Assembly: GCA_964449165.1 (NCBI GenBank)
Contig: CAYVAT010000010.1
Coordinates: 16,841 to 80,840, forward strand
DNA length: 64,000 bases
Direction: 5' to 3'
Source of the DNA: CAYSCW01 sp964449165
GTDB lineage: Bacteria > Acidobacteriota > Aminicenantia > Aminicenantales > Aminicenantaceae
In this document: positions 43,178-51,418 of the stretch, in pieces
How the letters are laid out: each line of letters begins with the position of its first letter
How positions within the stretch are numbered: position 1 is the stretch's first letter
Translations under genes and position numbers: made by a program
The notes under the pieces: model-generated
What the model was told of the DNA's origin: nothing
Seen by the model: only the letters and a program-made list of their open reading frames with translations
Databases searched by the model: none

Positions 43178-43786
43178 TTGCGCATTCAACCTTTTAAACC
43201 CAAGGATCCCCAATCTTTTTATAGTGAACCCAACATCATCACACTGATCCGACTTGCGGCATCCTTGACCTTCTTCGCTCTGGCGATTATCAAAACTAAT
43301 CCTACTTACAACTACATAGGCCTCGCCATCCATTGGTTCGGCGACGTGGCCGATGGCCTTTATGCAAGAAAGTTCAAGCAGGAAACAATACTCGGAGCAG
43401 AAATAGATATCATCGCTGACCGGGTGGAAACCCTCTTCTTCTACATCATTTTTCTCTTTTTCCGTCCCTATCTATTCCTCCCCGCTGTCGTTTATATTAT
43501 CGATTTTGCCTTTATCGATTTTTATCTGAGCTATCAATTTGTAAAATTCGACATCATCTCCCCCAACTATTTCTACAAGGTGGACCATACCATTTATCTT
43601 CTCAACTACAGTCCTGTGGCTAAATTCTGTAATTCTACGGTGGTAACGCTTATCCTTATCTTCCTTCCTCAACTACAGATTATCGCCTTATTTTCTGCTT
43701 TTCTTCTCATCGTGGTAAAAGGATTTTCTATTTATCTCTTGAATAAAAAGAGAAGAGTTGGTAAAAGAATAGATTCAGATAACTAG
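43178..43786 (+). CDS. CDP-alcohol phosphatidyltransferase family membrane protein
   Basis: 202 residues, about five membrane helices. The complete family signature D-x2-DG-x2-AR-x8-G-x3-D-x3-D is present in DVADGLYARKFKQETILG and AEIDIIADRV, the metal- and CDP-binding site. The enzyme transfers a phosphatidyl (or archaetidyl-like) group from a CDP-lipid to an alcohol. Which alcohol is unknown: it is not an obvious PgsA or PssA. First gene of a tight plus-strand operon with radical SAM, VTT-domain and diacylglycerol-kinase genes, which points to making or remodelling an unusual membrane lipid. The start codon call (43178) is uncertain: the frame opens with a non-ATG region. Confidence 0.85.
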   Translation: MRIQPFKPKDPQSFYSEPNIITLIRLAASLTFFALAIIKTNPTYNYIGLAIHWFGDVADGLYARKFKQETILGAEIDIIADRVETLFFYIIFLFFRPYLFLPAVVYIIDFAFIDFYLSYQFVKFDIISPNYFYKVDHTIYLLNYSPVAKFCNSTVVTLILIFLPQLQIIALFSAFLLIVVKGFSIYLLNKKRRVGKRIDSDN

Positions 43787-43796
43787 GTAAACAGAG

Positions 43797-44762
43797 ATGA
43801 ACAGTTCTCTTTTCCGCACGATTTCTTTGGCAAAACGAGGAGTCAATAATTTTTTTCTCAAAAGACCGTTCTGTGTTTCCTTCGAGGTAACCTATCGCTG
43901 CAACGCCCGTTGCGAGCATTGCCATCTCGGAGGACCGGTGGATGAAGTCAGAGCCACCCCTCAAAGGTATGGTGAGATCTGCGATGAGCTGAAGCCCGTT
44001 GTGGCTCAGGTCTCAGGGGGAGAACCCCTTCTCCGCAAAGACCTGGAAAAAATCATTGAAGCTCTCACCAACCGAAACGACGCTCCTTATGTTGTGGTCA
44101 CCACTAACGGCGTTCTGTTGACCAGGGAAAGGTATATCAGCCTGAGACAGGCAGGGGTGGATGAGTTTTCCCTCTCCCTCGACTTTCCAGATGAACGCCA
44201 TGATGAATTCCGTCGAGTCCCCGGTCTTTTCCATAAAATTAAGAATCTCATGGAGGAATTGAGTTCAGAAGATAAGGCTGTCACACTCAGCGGAGTAGTC
44301 AACAGAAAGAATTATAAAGATCTTATCTCTATGGCAGAATTGGCTCACCAATGGGGAGTGAGAATTAACTTCAGCACATACACCTGGCTGAGGACAAAGA
44401 AGAAAGAGTATCTCATCCCCCAGGAGGAAATACCTGAATTGAGAAGAATCATCAAGCGCCTTCTTCAATTCAAAAAAAAGTACGGAACGGTTTACCCATC
44501 TGGCTATGTGTTCCAAAAAATGGTGGAGTTCTTTGAAAAGGAGTCCATTCCTGATTGTCGTGCAGGCGAAAAATTTTTCGTCGTCAACCCTGACGGAAGT
44601 CTTTCACCCTGTGGCTTGATCATCAAAAACTACAAGACACAGAAAGAGATGCAACAAGATTTCCTCGGACAAAACACATGCAGCTACTGTTACACAAGTA
44701 TCCGAGCTAACTCCGAAAAACCAACTAAATACCTCATCAGAGACAGTTTAAAGTCCCTTTAA
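43797..44762 (+). CDS. Radical SAM/SPASM-type enzyme
   Basis: 321 residues. The radical SAM motif is VTYRCNARCEHCHLGG (Cys-x3-Cys-x2-Cys, near residue 36), with SGGEPLLRKDL as the SAM-binding motif. C-terminal Cys residues (DCRAGEKFFVVNPDGSLSPC and CSYCYTSIR) indicate a SPASM-like second cluster. Such enzymes modify peptides or, in some lipid gene clusters, lipid head groups. It lies 10 bases after a CDP-alcohol phosphatidyltransferase and 26 before a VTT-domain gene, so a lipid-related substrate is plausible but unproven. Confidence 0.88.
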   Translation: MNSSLFRTISLAKRGVNNFFLKRPFCVSFEVTYRCNARCEHCHLGGPVDEVRATPQRYGEICDELKPVVAQVSGGEPLLRKDLEKIIEALTNRNDAPYVVVTTNGVLLTRERYISLRQAGVDEFSLSLDFPDERHDEFRRVPGLFHKIKNLMEELSSEDKAVTLSGVVNRKNYKDLISMAELAHQWGVRINFSTYTWLRTKKKEYLIPQEEIPELRRIIKRLLQFKKKYGTVYPSGYVFQKMVEFFEKESIPDCRAGEKFFVVNPDGSLSPCGLIIKNYKTQKEMQQDFLGQNTCSYCYTSIRANSEKPTKYLIRDSLKSL

Positions 44763-44788
44763 TATTCAATTTTCGGAACATCGATTAG

Positions 44789-45484
44789 ATGAGCAATCAT
44801 AAAGATTCTGATTCTTTTTCACTTCAAAAGAAAAATCAGATCAATTCTAGAACCAAAACCCTTATTTTTGTTCTCCAGATCATGCTTGTGGCCACACTCC
44901 TTATCATTTGGCTGAGCTCGACATCCATCCGCAGCAGTAAAAGCCTCTGGGTCCTCTTTTTCTACAGTTTCCCCTCTGAATTCCTGATCGCTGTGGTTCC
45001 TCACGAACCGATCCTCATCTACTTTGGCAAATTCTATACTCCCTTCACCGTGGCTGCAGTAGCTATCATCAGTACATTGCTGACCGAGGCTTTGAATTAC
45101 TCTGCTTTCAAATACATAACCGAAGCCCAATTTTTTCAGAAAGTCAGTCATAAAAAGACTGTCACTAAGATCATAAACCTTTTCCAGAAATCCCCCTTCC
45201 TGGCCATTTGGATAGCCGGATTCACTCCTATCCCCTTTTATCCCTTCCGGTTCCTGGTGGTTTTAGCCCGTTACTCTCTGGTCCGATACTTGTTAGCCCT
45301 CTTTCTTTCTCGTACTCCCCGCTTCTGCATCCTCGCTTATTTAGGCCATGCCATAAACATTCCTGATTATCTGCTGATTGCTCTTTTTGTGGTTCTTATC
45401 GCTTCGATGAATGTCAATTTTCTGAGAAAAATCTTGAAAAGGAACAGGGGAAAAAAAGAGGATAACTCTCAGATCCCTGGTTAA
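44789..45484 (+). CDS. VTT (DedA/SNARE-associated-type) membrane protein
   Basis: 231 residues. The first helix is at about 25-43, a re-entrant-like segment follows, then ILIYFGKFYTPFTVAAVAII and IAGFTPIPFYPFRFLVVLARYSL with its conserved G-F-T-P-P and ARYS...PRFCILAYLG pattern, typical of VTT-domain proteins. Family members (DedA, TMEM41B/VMP1) flip or scramble phospholipids across membranes. Between a radical SAM gene and a diacylglycerol-kinase gene, it probably moves the lipid made by this operon. ATG 44789 lacks a strong ribosome site. Confidence 0.83.
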   Translation: MSNHKDSDSFSLQKKNQINSRTKTLIFVLQIMLVATLLIIWLSSTSIRSSKSLWVLFFYSFPSEFLIAVVPHEPILIYFGKFYTPFTVAAVAIISTLLTEALNYSAFKYITEAQFFQKVSHKKTVTKIINLFQKSPFLAIWIAGFTPIPFYPFRFLVVLARYSLVRYLLALFLSRTPRFCILAYLGHAINIPDYLLIALFVVLIASMNVNFLRKILKRNRGKKEDNSQIPG

Positions 45485-45586
45485 GGGATCCATCGGATTT
45501 ATCGTCAATCATAGGCCTGATTGCACTTATTTTTCGTTTTTGGTAAAAAGATAACGACCAATCAAAAGGTTCAACAGCCAATACAA

Positions 45587-46513
45587 ATGAATAAGGCAGC
45601 CTCTTACTCCCATCCGTTGAAAATCTCGTGCATAGTCAATCCCCAAGCTGCAAACAAAAAATGGCAGAGAAGAAAACGTACTCGTCAATTCCTCATGAGA
45701 AATCTCCGATCCGATGTCATTGACTTCCAGAAAAGCAAGAAGCAGACCATAGACCTTGCACAAAGACTAAGTCAAAACCACGATATCATCGTGGCGGTGG
45801 GAGGAGACGGTACCATAGCCGATATTGTCCAGGGAGTCATTAATGCCCGGAAGGAGCAGGACGTCATCTTAGGTATTCTTCCTCTGGGAAGCGGAAATGC
45901 TTTCCGCAAATCGCTTGGCATTCCAAAGAATATGAGAAAAGCCCTCAAAATCATCCAAGAAGCTTACACCCGAAAAATCGATTTGATCATGATCGAAAGA
46001 AAAGCAGCCGGTTTTGCCAGCATCGGAGCCACAGCACGAGTGACTCAAGAAAAGCTTAAGCATAAGATCCCGGGTCTCTTCGGACATCTCTTGGCAGGAA
46101 GAATCATACTAAGCTTCCCCAAAAAAGAAGTTGAGATTGAACTTACGGACGGCTATGACGATCAGGGTAAACATTTCAATACAAAAAGGCTTAAGCTGAA
46201 ACTGTTCGACTGTGTCATCGGAAAAACCAGTTATTTTGGCTATAGTTGGAGAATTGCTCCTAAGGCAAAAATCGATGACGGTCTTCTCGACATCACCCTC
46301 TTCGAAACCAGCGGAGTAAAATATTTTCTTCTCTTCCCGCTCATTTATTTCGGCATCTATCAGAGATCACTGAAACATTTCAAAGCTAAGCAGATGATTA
46401 TCCGAGGAGAGTGCCTTCCAGTCCAATACAACGGTGAATTTCTGGCTGAAAGAAACAAAGTGCAGGTCAAGGTGCTTCCCAAAGCTCTAGGCATCATCAC
46501 TTCAAAAAAGTAA
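45587..46513 (+). CDS. Diacylglycerol/lipid kinase family protein (DgkB/YegS-like)
   Basis: 308 residues from ATG 45587 (a TTG at 45521 would add 22 residues not found in the family). The catalytic domain is clear: ISCIVNPQAANKKW, AVGGDGTIADIVQGVIN with the GGDGT nucleotide motif, and GILPLGSGNAFRKSLGIP. The C-terminal beta sandwich carries APKAKIDDGLLDITLFE, also typical. It phosphorylates diacylglycerol or a related lipid, supplying phosphatidic acid for CDP-lipids, which fits the CDP-alcohol phosphatidyltransferase at the head of the operon. Confidence 0.9.
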   Translation: MNKAASYSHPLKISCIVNPQAANKKWQRRKRTRQFLMRNLRSDVIDFQKSKKQTIDLAQRLSQNHDIIVAVGGDGTIADIVQGVINARKEQDVILGILPLGSGNAFRKSLGIPKNMRKALKIIQEAYTRKIDLIMIERKAAGFASIGATARVTQEKLKHKIPGLFGHLLAGRIILSFPKKEVEIELTDGYDDQGKHFNTKRLKLKLFDCVIGKTSYFGYSWRIAPKAKIDDGLLDITLFETSGVKYFLLFPLIYFGIYQRSLKHFKAKQMIIRGECLPVQYNGEFLAERNKVQVKVLPKALGIITSKK

Positions 46514-46626
46514 GAAGGATAGCCTGGATATGTTGTCCATCTGAAGAATTTATTTTAAGGTGTGAAACAGGAAAAACTCAAACAAAAACAGAGGTCTTTC
46601 GAAGAGGAAAGATTTCTTCTCCTGTC

Positions 46627-47223
46627 TTATGAGGATGGAGAAGGCATGATGATCGCACCAGTTGAAAAATCTCCGTACACTTCAGCCTCTCCTCTTAAGA
46701 AAAGAAGGCCAACGTATGCTGCGGTGGCGGCATCCAGTTCATGAACAGAGGCCGTCTTCTTCAGTCTCCTGATCCCCAGGTCCTTCAAGCCCTGAAAGAG
46801 ACCGCTGGGATCATGTTTGACCCTGGGAAAACCAAGAATATCCTGGGCACCCCCAGGATAGGCTTCCTGCACATTGATCTTCATCTTCTCCAGAGAATTT
46901 CTGAGATGGATGCCCCTCTCCGTCAATTTTCTCATCGGGCCCAACGTTATGGGGAAAAAGGGAATTCTTCTCCTTCTCAGTTCCTCATCACAAGGTCTGA
47001 GGTGTTGTCTGTTTCTCTCGTCGATAGATTTCCTCCCAGGAGGAAGAGTGAGGGGAGCATCCACTGCAACAAGGTCAGGAGCTTTCTCTTGGATCCAGCC
47101 GATGATCTCTTGATCTGAGAAGAGAAGGAGGGTGCTCGCTTGAAGACCTCGAAGAAGACACATTCCGCTGGGGCGGGTGGGAACTCCAGCCAAATCCACG
47201 CCGATAACTTTGAAATTCTTCAA
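46627..47223 (-). CDS. DUF429 (predicted RNase H-fold nuclease)
   Basis: 198 residues from TTG 47223, chosen because AAGGAG stands eight bases upstream and FKVIGVDLAG is the usual beginning. A GTG at 47256 without ribosome site is the alternative. Motifs: IGVDLAGVPTRPSG (first catalytic Asp), LVAVDAPLTLPPG (second Asp), RRIPFFP, VQEAYPGGAQDILG and HELDAATAAYVGLLF. The family is a predicted nuclease with an RNase H-like fold; function unproven. Last gene of a minus-strand pair with the HD-domain gene. Confidence 0.83.
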   Translation of the reverse strand: MKNFKVIGVDLAGVPTRPSGMCLLRGLQASTLLLFSDQEIIGWIQEKAPDLVAVDAPLTLPPGRKSIDERNRQHLRPCDEELRRRRIPFFPITLGPMRKLTERGIHLRNSLEKMKINVQEAYPGGAQDILGFPRVKHDPSGLFQGLKDLGIRRLKKTASVHELDAATAAYVGLLFLRGEAEVYGDFSTGAIIMPSPSS

Positions 47224-47280
47224 CCTGCCTGCTCCTTGATAAGGGTACCTGTTCACAAAAAGAAAAGAGACAACTCAAAA

Positions 47281-48201
47281 TTAAGACTTTATAACCAGCC
47301 TGCGCAGGGCTTGGACGACTGGAGTAGGAAAGGAACGGCCCTCCAGTTTTTCGATATCCTCCAAGAATCTGACTCCTTTTTCCATTAAAGAAGGATGGCC
47401 CGTGGAAACTCTATCATACATATCTGCCAGGGCAATAATGCTGCTCCCTATTGGAATCTCTTCCAGACTCTTATCCATAACATCTTCTTGCTCGACATAA
47501 TAATGGAAGTAGCCAAAAAGCAGAGGCTCGATCTCTTTCAATAGAGAGGCTGTTGTTTTGAGCATCACCTGTTCCTTATCACTCAGTTCAGATGGAGATA
47601 ATCCTTCCCCCATAAAATCTAATACCTCCTCGAAAAGAGGAAGGTTGACCCTCAGATCCCCTGCCTCATGGAGAAGAGCCGCAGATTTAATATTCTCGAT
47701 ATGTCTTGTCTCCAGCCCTACTTCCTGGGCGATCTTTCCGGCAAGCAAGGAAACTCTTAACGAGCGAGGCCTTTCCTCATCTGCCATTTCCAAGTACTTG
47801 AGCATGATCTCTAGGACTCCGATGTAGGCTCTCCTCAGGTTTTTCACCTTGGATTCTCTCTGTTCAGAGACCAAACCGATTATGGCTCCCGTCAGTATCA
47901 AAAAGCTTCCCCAGGCAAGGAGGGTAATGAGCACATCCAGGTTAAACTCCTGGTTTTGACCAAAAAAGAGATTGGAAAAAACAAGATAGAGAATGATCAG
48001 AAGTACGCAAAATATAGCGGTCAAAACAGCCTGTCTTTTCCCCAGAAAATATCCCGAAAGAATGACAGGGAGAAAGAAAAAGTTAAGAAAGGCAAGCTTG
48101 TAATGAACCAGAAAAGCGATGGCCAAAATACCGATAAAAATAAGGATGATCAAAGCCAGCTCAAAGCGCTGGAGGAAGAAAGTCTTGAGCCTTCCCATCA
48201 T
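47281..48201 (-). CDS. Membrane protein with degenerate HD-GYP-like domain
   Basis: 306 residues. Four or five membrane helices fill residues 12-120 (LALIILIFIGILAIAFLVHY onward), followed by a coiled linker and an HD-type helical domain (about 140-306). The HD pair reads LLHEAGD instead of HD.GK, and the HHE..GYP motif is replaced by FHYYVEQ, while ALADMYDRVSTG is retained. Metal ligands are largely lost, so it is probably not an active cyclic-di-GMP phosphodiesterase; it may bind a nucleotide or be a structural sensor. Upstream of the DUF429 gene, same strand. Confidence 0.75.
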   Translation of the reverse strand: MMGRLKTFFLQRFELALIILIFIGILAIAFLVHYKLAFLNFFFLPVILSGYFLGKRQAVLTAIFCVLLIILYLVFSNLFFGQNQEFNLDVLITLLAWGSFLILTGAIIGLVSEQRESKVKNLRRAYIGVLEIMLKYLEMADEERPRSLRVSLLAGKIAQEVGLETRHIENIKSAALLHEAGDLRVNLPLFEEVLDFMGEGLSPSELSDKEQVMLKTTASLLKEIEPLLFGYFHYYVEQEDVMDKSLEEIPIGSSIIALADMYDRVSTGHPSLMEKGVRFLEDIEKLEGRSFPTPVVQALRRLVIKS

Positions 48202-48422
48202 GCTGATACTCTTAAGACTCCTCGCTTTAAGCCTTTATTCCAGCCTCCCTTTTGGAGCAACCAGACTCTCATTGATAAGCTGAATTTAAAGGATTGAGAT
48301 ATTTATAACATCCCCAGCAGGTTAAGTCAACCAACACCTAGCTTCAGGAAAGATCTGGTTTTGTCTTTTCCTGTATATGATATAATCAAATGTCTTCCCA
48401 AATATGTCTGCCAGGAGGAATG

Positions 48423-49394
48423 ATGAACAGTAAACTAGTTTTGAGCTTAGTTCTTGTTTTTCTGTTTTCTGGATGTGCGGCACACCTGCACTTTGACTTC
48501 CTGGGAAAGGATGAAATAGCAGAGGTTATCCTTCTTAAAAGCAAAGCAAAAGAGAAAATCCTTATCCTCGATATCTCGGGAATCATCGGATCTTCCATCC
48601 GGCCCGGTCTCCTCGAAAGGGAGGGAGACATTCTCTCTCAGGTCTATTACAGACTTGAAAAAGCCTCTGAAGATCAGTGGATCAAGGGAGTCATCCTTCG
48701 TCTGGATACTCCAGGAGGAGAAGTTACAGCAAGCGACATTCTCTACAATGAGATCATCAGATTTAAGGAGAAAACAGGCCTTCCTGTGGTGGCCTTGATG
48801 ATGGGACTGGCAGCTTCAGGCGGCTATTATGTGGCCTCTGCCTGTGACTATATCGTCGCCCATCCCTCCACCATTACAGGGAGTATCGGTGTGATATCGG
48901 TCTTTCCCAACCTGCATGACCTTTTTTCCAAAATCGGGATTGAGGTGAATGTCATCAAGTCAGGAAATCTGAAAGACTCAGGGTCGGCGTTCCGGGATCT
49001 TACAGATGAAGAAAGACAGATTTTCCAAGACGTCGTGGATAACTTTTACCAGAGATTCTTGGAAGTTATTTATTCTCGAAGGAAGGATGCCTTGTCCATG
49101 GAAGAGCTCAAAACACTTGCAGATGGACGCGTCTACACTTCTTCTCAGGCCTTGGAATTTAAACTCATCGATAAGGTGGGTTACTTCGACGATGCTTTAA
49201 AAGAAGTCCTCGCTCGTGCCTCCTTGAAAGAGGCAAACATCATCGCTTACACCTACTATCCCAAATCCAAAACAAACATCTATGCCGGTAACCTGAGTTC
49301 ATCCGACCTTTGGAAAGAAAAGAGTATGGAAAAAACCCTTCTCTCATTGAAAAGCGGCTTCTATTATCTCTGGCTTCCCCAGCTCGCACGGTAA
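48423..49394 (+). CDS. sppA: Signal peptide peptidase SppA (S49), lipoprotein form
   Basis: 323 residues from ATG 48423 (AGGAGG four bases ahead; the ATG at 48420 is too close). The signal peptide ends in FLFSGC, a slightly atypical lipobox, so it is probably lipid-anchored. S49 core: RLDTPGGEVTASDILYNEI, nucleophile Ser in MGLAASGGYYVASACDY, TGSIGVISVFPNLHDLFSKI and the catalytic Lys in VIKSGNLKDSGS, then EERQIFQDVVDNFY. It is the short single-domain type that digests leftover signal peptides in the membrane. Confidence 0.92.
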   Translation: MNSKLVLSLVLVFLFSGCAAHLHFDFLGKDEIAEVILLKSKAKEKILILDISGIIGSSIRPGLLEREGDILSQVYYRLEKASEDQWIKGVILRLDTPGGEVTASDILYNEIIRFKEKTGLPVVALMMGLAASGGYYVASACDYIVAHPSTITGSIGVISVFPNLHDLFSKIGIEVNVIKSGNLKDSGSAFRDLTDEERQIFQDVVDNFYQRFLEVIYSRRKDALSMEELKTLADGRVYTSSQALEFKLIDKVGYFDDALKEVLARASLKEANIIAYTYYPKSKTNIYAGNLSSSDLWKEKSMEKTLLSLKSGFYYLWLPQLAR

Positions 49395-49424
49395 AAAGAG
49401 AGGACCATCTCTCACTTGGGAGGA

Positions 49425-49829
49425 TCAGCCGCCAATCCTTGTTTTTATCTCAAAGACAGGAGCCTTCAGAATATGGGCCTCCACAGAACAGCTGTGGACT
49501 GACCGAATAACAGCCTTCTGGTATTTTTCGGGAAATTCTGGAGGAAGCAGAATCTCCATGATGATTCTCTCGATCATCTTGGTCTCCGCATTCTTTTCCG
49601 TGCTCATGATAAGTGAGGCCTTCTCTGCAGGAATTCCTCTACGCTGACAGAAAGCCATAACATAAAATCCAGCACAGGTGGCGATGGACGCCAGGAATAA
49701 ATCGAATGGAGCAGGAGCAGAACCTTCACCGCCTGCATAGACAGGCTGGTCTGTTTTTATGGTAATTCCCTTGTATTCAGCATCCACTCTCATCCCTCCT
49801 GGAAAAGTCACTTTCATTTTCTGTCTCAC
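49425..49829 (-). CDS. OsmC/Ohr-family peroxide-detoxifying protein
   Basis: 134 residues from GTG 49829 with AAGGAG ahead. Family marks: APAPFDLFLASIATCAGFYVMAFCQRRGIP, which contains the first reactive Cys, and the second Cys in VIRSVHSCSVEAHIL. The two-Cys pattern fits OsmC-type reduction of organic peroxides by thiols. Its promoter has a palindrome over the -10 box (49862-49877), so it is probably under a dedicated repressor or activator. Confidence 0.9.
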   Translation of the reverse strand: MRQKMKVTFPGGMRVDAEYKGITIKTDQPVYAGGEGSAPAPFDLFLASIATCAGFYVMAFCQRRGIPAEKASLIMSTEKNAETKMIERIIMEILLPPEFPEKYQKAVIRSVHSCSVEAHILKAPVFEIKTRIGG

Positions 49830-49861
49830 TTCAAAACTCCTTTGCCATGAAAGATATAAAA

Positions 49862-49893
49862 CTGTATTTTAATACAGATTCTGGCATTGTCAA
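49862..49893 (-). promoter_or_regulatory. Promoter and palindromic operator of the OsmC gene
   Basis: Minus strand: TTGACA (49893-49888) and TAAAAT (49871-49866) 16 bases apart. CTGTATT-TT-AATACAG (49862-49877) is a palindrome with 7-bp arms covering the -10 box, typical of a dimeric regulator site. Confidence 0.68.
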
Positions 49894-49910
49894 AAAATTC
49901 TATCCTTCCT

Positions 49911-50126
49911 GCAAGCATCCTTATTTCGACAGTTCCGACAGCAGTCAAGTAAGCTGAGGTGGAAGCCATCCAGAGACGTGCGCGCACTCGGGTCAGCCTT
50001 CATCAGGAATGAAAGGACAAAGCAATAATATAGCTTCTGGCATAACATGAATGAGGAAGTCTGATCCCAGAGGACGAAGCCCATAGTGAAAGCGGGGAAA
50101 GTCTTGGCGAGAATGGACAGGAACCG
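49911..50126 (+). ncRNA. Structured dispersed repeat, copy 3 (HEARO / IscB omega-RNA-like, degenerate)
   Basis: Core at 50064-50126 keeps GAAGCCCATAGTG, GTCTTGGCGAGAATGGAC and GGAACCG but lacks a good GTCCATCC arm, so it is the most decayed copy. The flanking arm occurs here on the left (49911-49955): GCAAGCATCCTTATTT then CAGCAGTCAAGTAAGCT, the complement of the right arms of copies 2 and 4. It fills most of the 49830-50144 gap. Confidence 0.5.
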
Positions 50127-50144
50127 CCTCCGTTTTCAACATCA

Positions 50145-50897
50145 TTATCTATCAGAGAAATGCTTCCTCTTCTCCACACCCTTGGAAAACAGAGCCAACA
50201 ACAGCTCTCTATCTTTCGAAGTAATGTTCAAACGTCCCAAAAGACCGTGAATTCTCTCTGTCATATGCACTCTGTTTGTTTTGTGGATAAATCCCTTGGC
50301 TTCGAGTTTCTCCAGAATCCTTTGTATACATTCTTCCTGCTCTCCTCGAAGCAAGGGGATCTCCTCACTTTCACTTTTTCTCTCGGGTTTCTGCTTAAAA
50401 TAAAGAGAAAACAGGGTGATCAGCACAGCAGAGGATAGGTTGTAAGAAGGTTGGCGGCGGGCCTGGGGGATGGTAAAAACAAAATTAGCGTTCTCCAACT
50501 CTTCAGAAGTGAGGCCTGTCCTTTCGCAGCCAAAAAGAAGCCCAATCTTTACCTGTGGAGGAAAAGCAAGCATTCGGGAAATGGCCTTCTCCATGGTGAG
50601 CATAACAAAATTCTTCCTTCTCTTCGAGGTGGAAGCGAAAACAACATTCAGATCTGCAGTGGCTTGGGCTACTGTGTCGAAAAATTGGGCTTTCTCCAAA
50701 ATTTCCTGGGCATGAACAGCTACTGAGTAAGACCTTGAATCCAGAGAATCCATTCCCACGATACGCAGACTCGCGAACCCTGTGTTTTTCATGTTTCTGG
50801 CAACAAGCCCGATGTTTTCTGGATTTTCTGGTCTGGAAAGAACAAGCGTAAAACTATTGCTGAACGTGGTCTCTTTCTTTTCACCTCTTCTGGTCAT
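50145..50897 (-). CDS. SpoU/TrmH-family RNA 2'-O-methyltransferase (TrmJ-like)
   Basis: 250 residues. SPOUT knot marks: LVLSRPENPENIGLVARNMKNTGF (motif 1), GLLFGCERTGLTSEEL (motif 2) and ARRQPSYNLSSAVLITLFSLY (motif 3), all needed for SAM binding. The C-terminal 80 residues form the TrmJ-type helical extension. TrmJ methylates the ribose at tRNA position 32. Start ATG 50897; a TATAAT (minus strand) ends six bases before it, so a leaderless message is possible. Confidence 0.87.
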   Translation of the reverse strand: MTRRGEKKETTFSNSFTLVLSRPENPENIGLVARNMKNTGFASLRIVGMDSLDSRSYSVAVHAQEILEKAQFFDTVAQATADLNVVFASTSKRRKNFVMLTMEKAISRMLAFPPQVKIGLLFGCERTGLTSEELENANFVFTIPQARRQPSYNLSSAVLITLFSLYFKQKPERKSESEEIPLLRGEQEECIQRILEKLEAKGFIHKTNRVHMTERIHGLLGRLNITSKDRELLLALFSKGVEKRKHFSDR

Positions 50898-50992
50898 TCA
50901 ACTATTATAAATAAGCCCTAAAAGAAAGGCTAGGCGGATAATATGGAAGAGATTTCAGTACCAGAGGCAAAGATAAGAATCAATCCTGCAGG

Positions 50993-51415
50993 TCAGTATT
51001 TTCCGGTGCTCCCGAATCCCCTCTCCCCCCGGGATGTTTCCTCAAGAGTATCTGACTCGACAACTTTGATTTCCTCCACAGGCTGAATCAACATCTGGGC
51101 CACCTTCATTCCCTTTTCTATGACAAAAGGTTTATTCCTGAGGTTGGCCATGACCACCTTGACTTCGCCCCTGTATCCTGAATCGATCACACCGGCCAGA
51201 CGATGCACACCTTGGAGGGAAAGACCACTCTTATCCCAGATTAAGCCCACGAATCCTTGAGGAATAGCAACCTGAATACCTGTGGGTACAGCCAGGATTT
51301 GACCATTTTCCAAAACACAATCGACTGAAGAGAAAAGATCCAGGCCAGCATCTCCCCTGTGGCTGTATCGGGGCAGTCTGGCATCTTTCTGGATTCTTTT
51401 CACTCTGATTTCCAT
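50993..51415 (-). CDS. dut: dUTP diphosphatase
   Basis: 140 residues with all five trimeric dUTPase motifs in order: DAGLDL, DKSGLS, GVIDSGYRGEVKV with the catalytic Asp, KGMKVAQMLI, and the C-terminal arm RGERGFGSTG. It removes dUTP and supplies dUMP for dTTP synthesis. It begins three bases after nrdG and is the last gene of the anaerobic deoxynucleotide operon. Confidence 0.95.
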   Translation of the reverse strand: MEIRVKRIQKDARLPRYSHRGDAGLDLFSSVDCVLENGQILAVPTGIQVAIPQGFVGLIWDKSGLSLQGVHRLAGVIDSGYRGEVKVVMANLRNKPFVIEKGMKVAQMLIQPVEEIKVVESDTLEETSRGERGFGSTGKY

Positions 51416-51418
51416 GAT

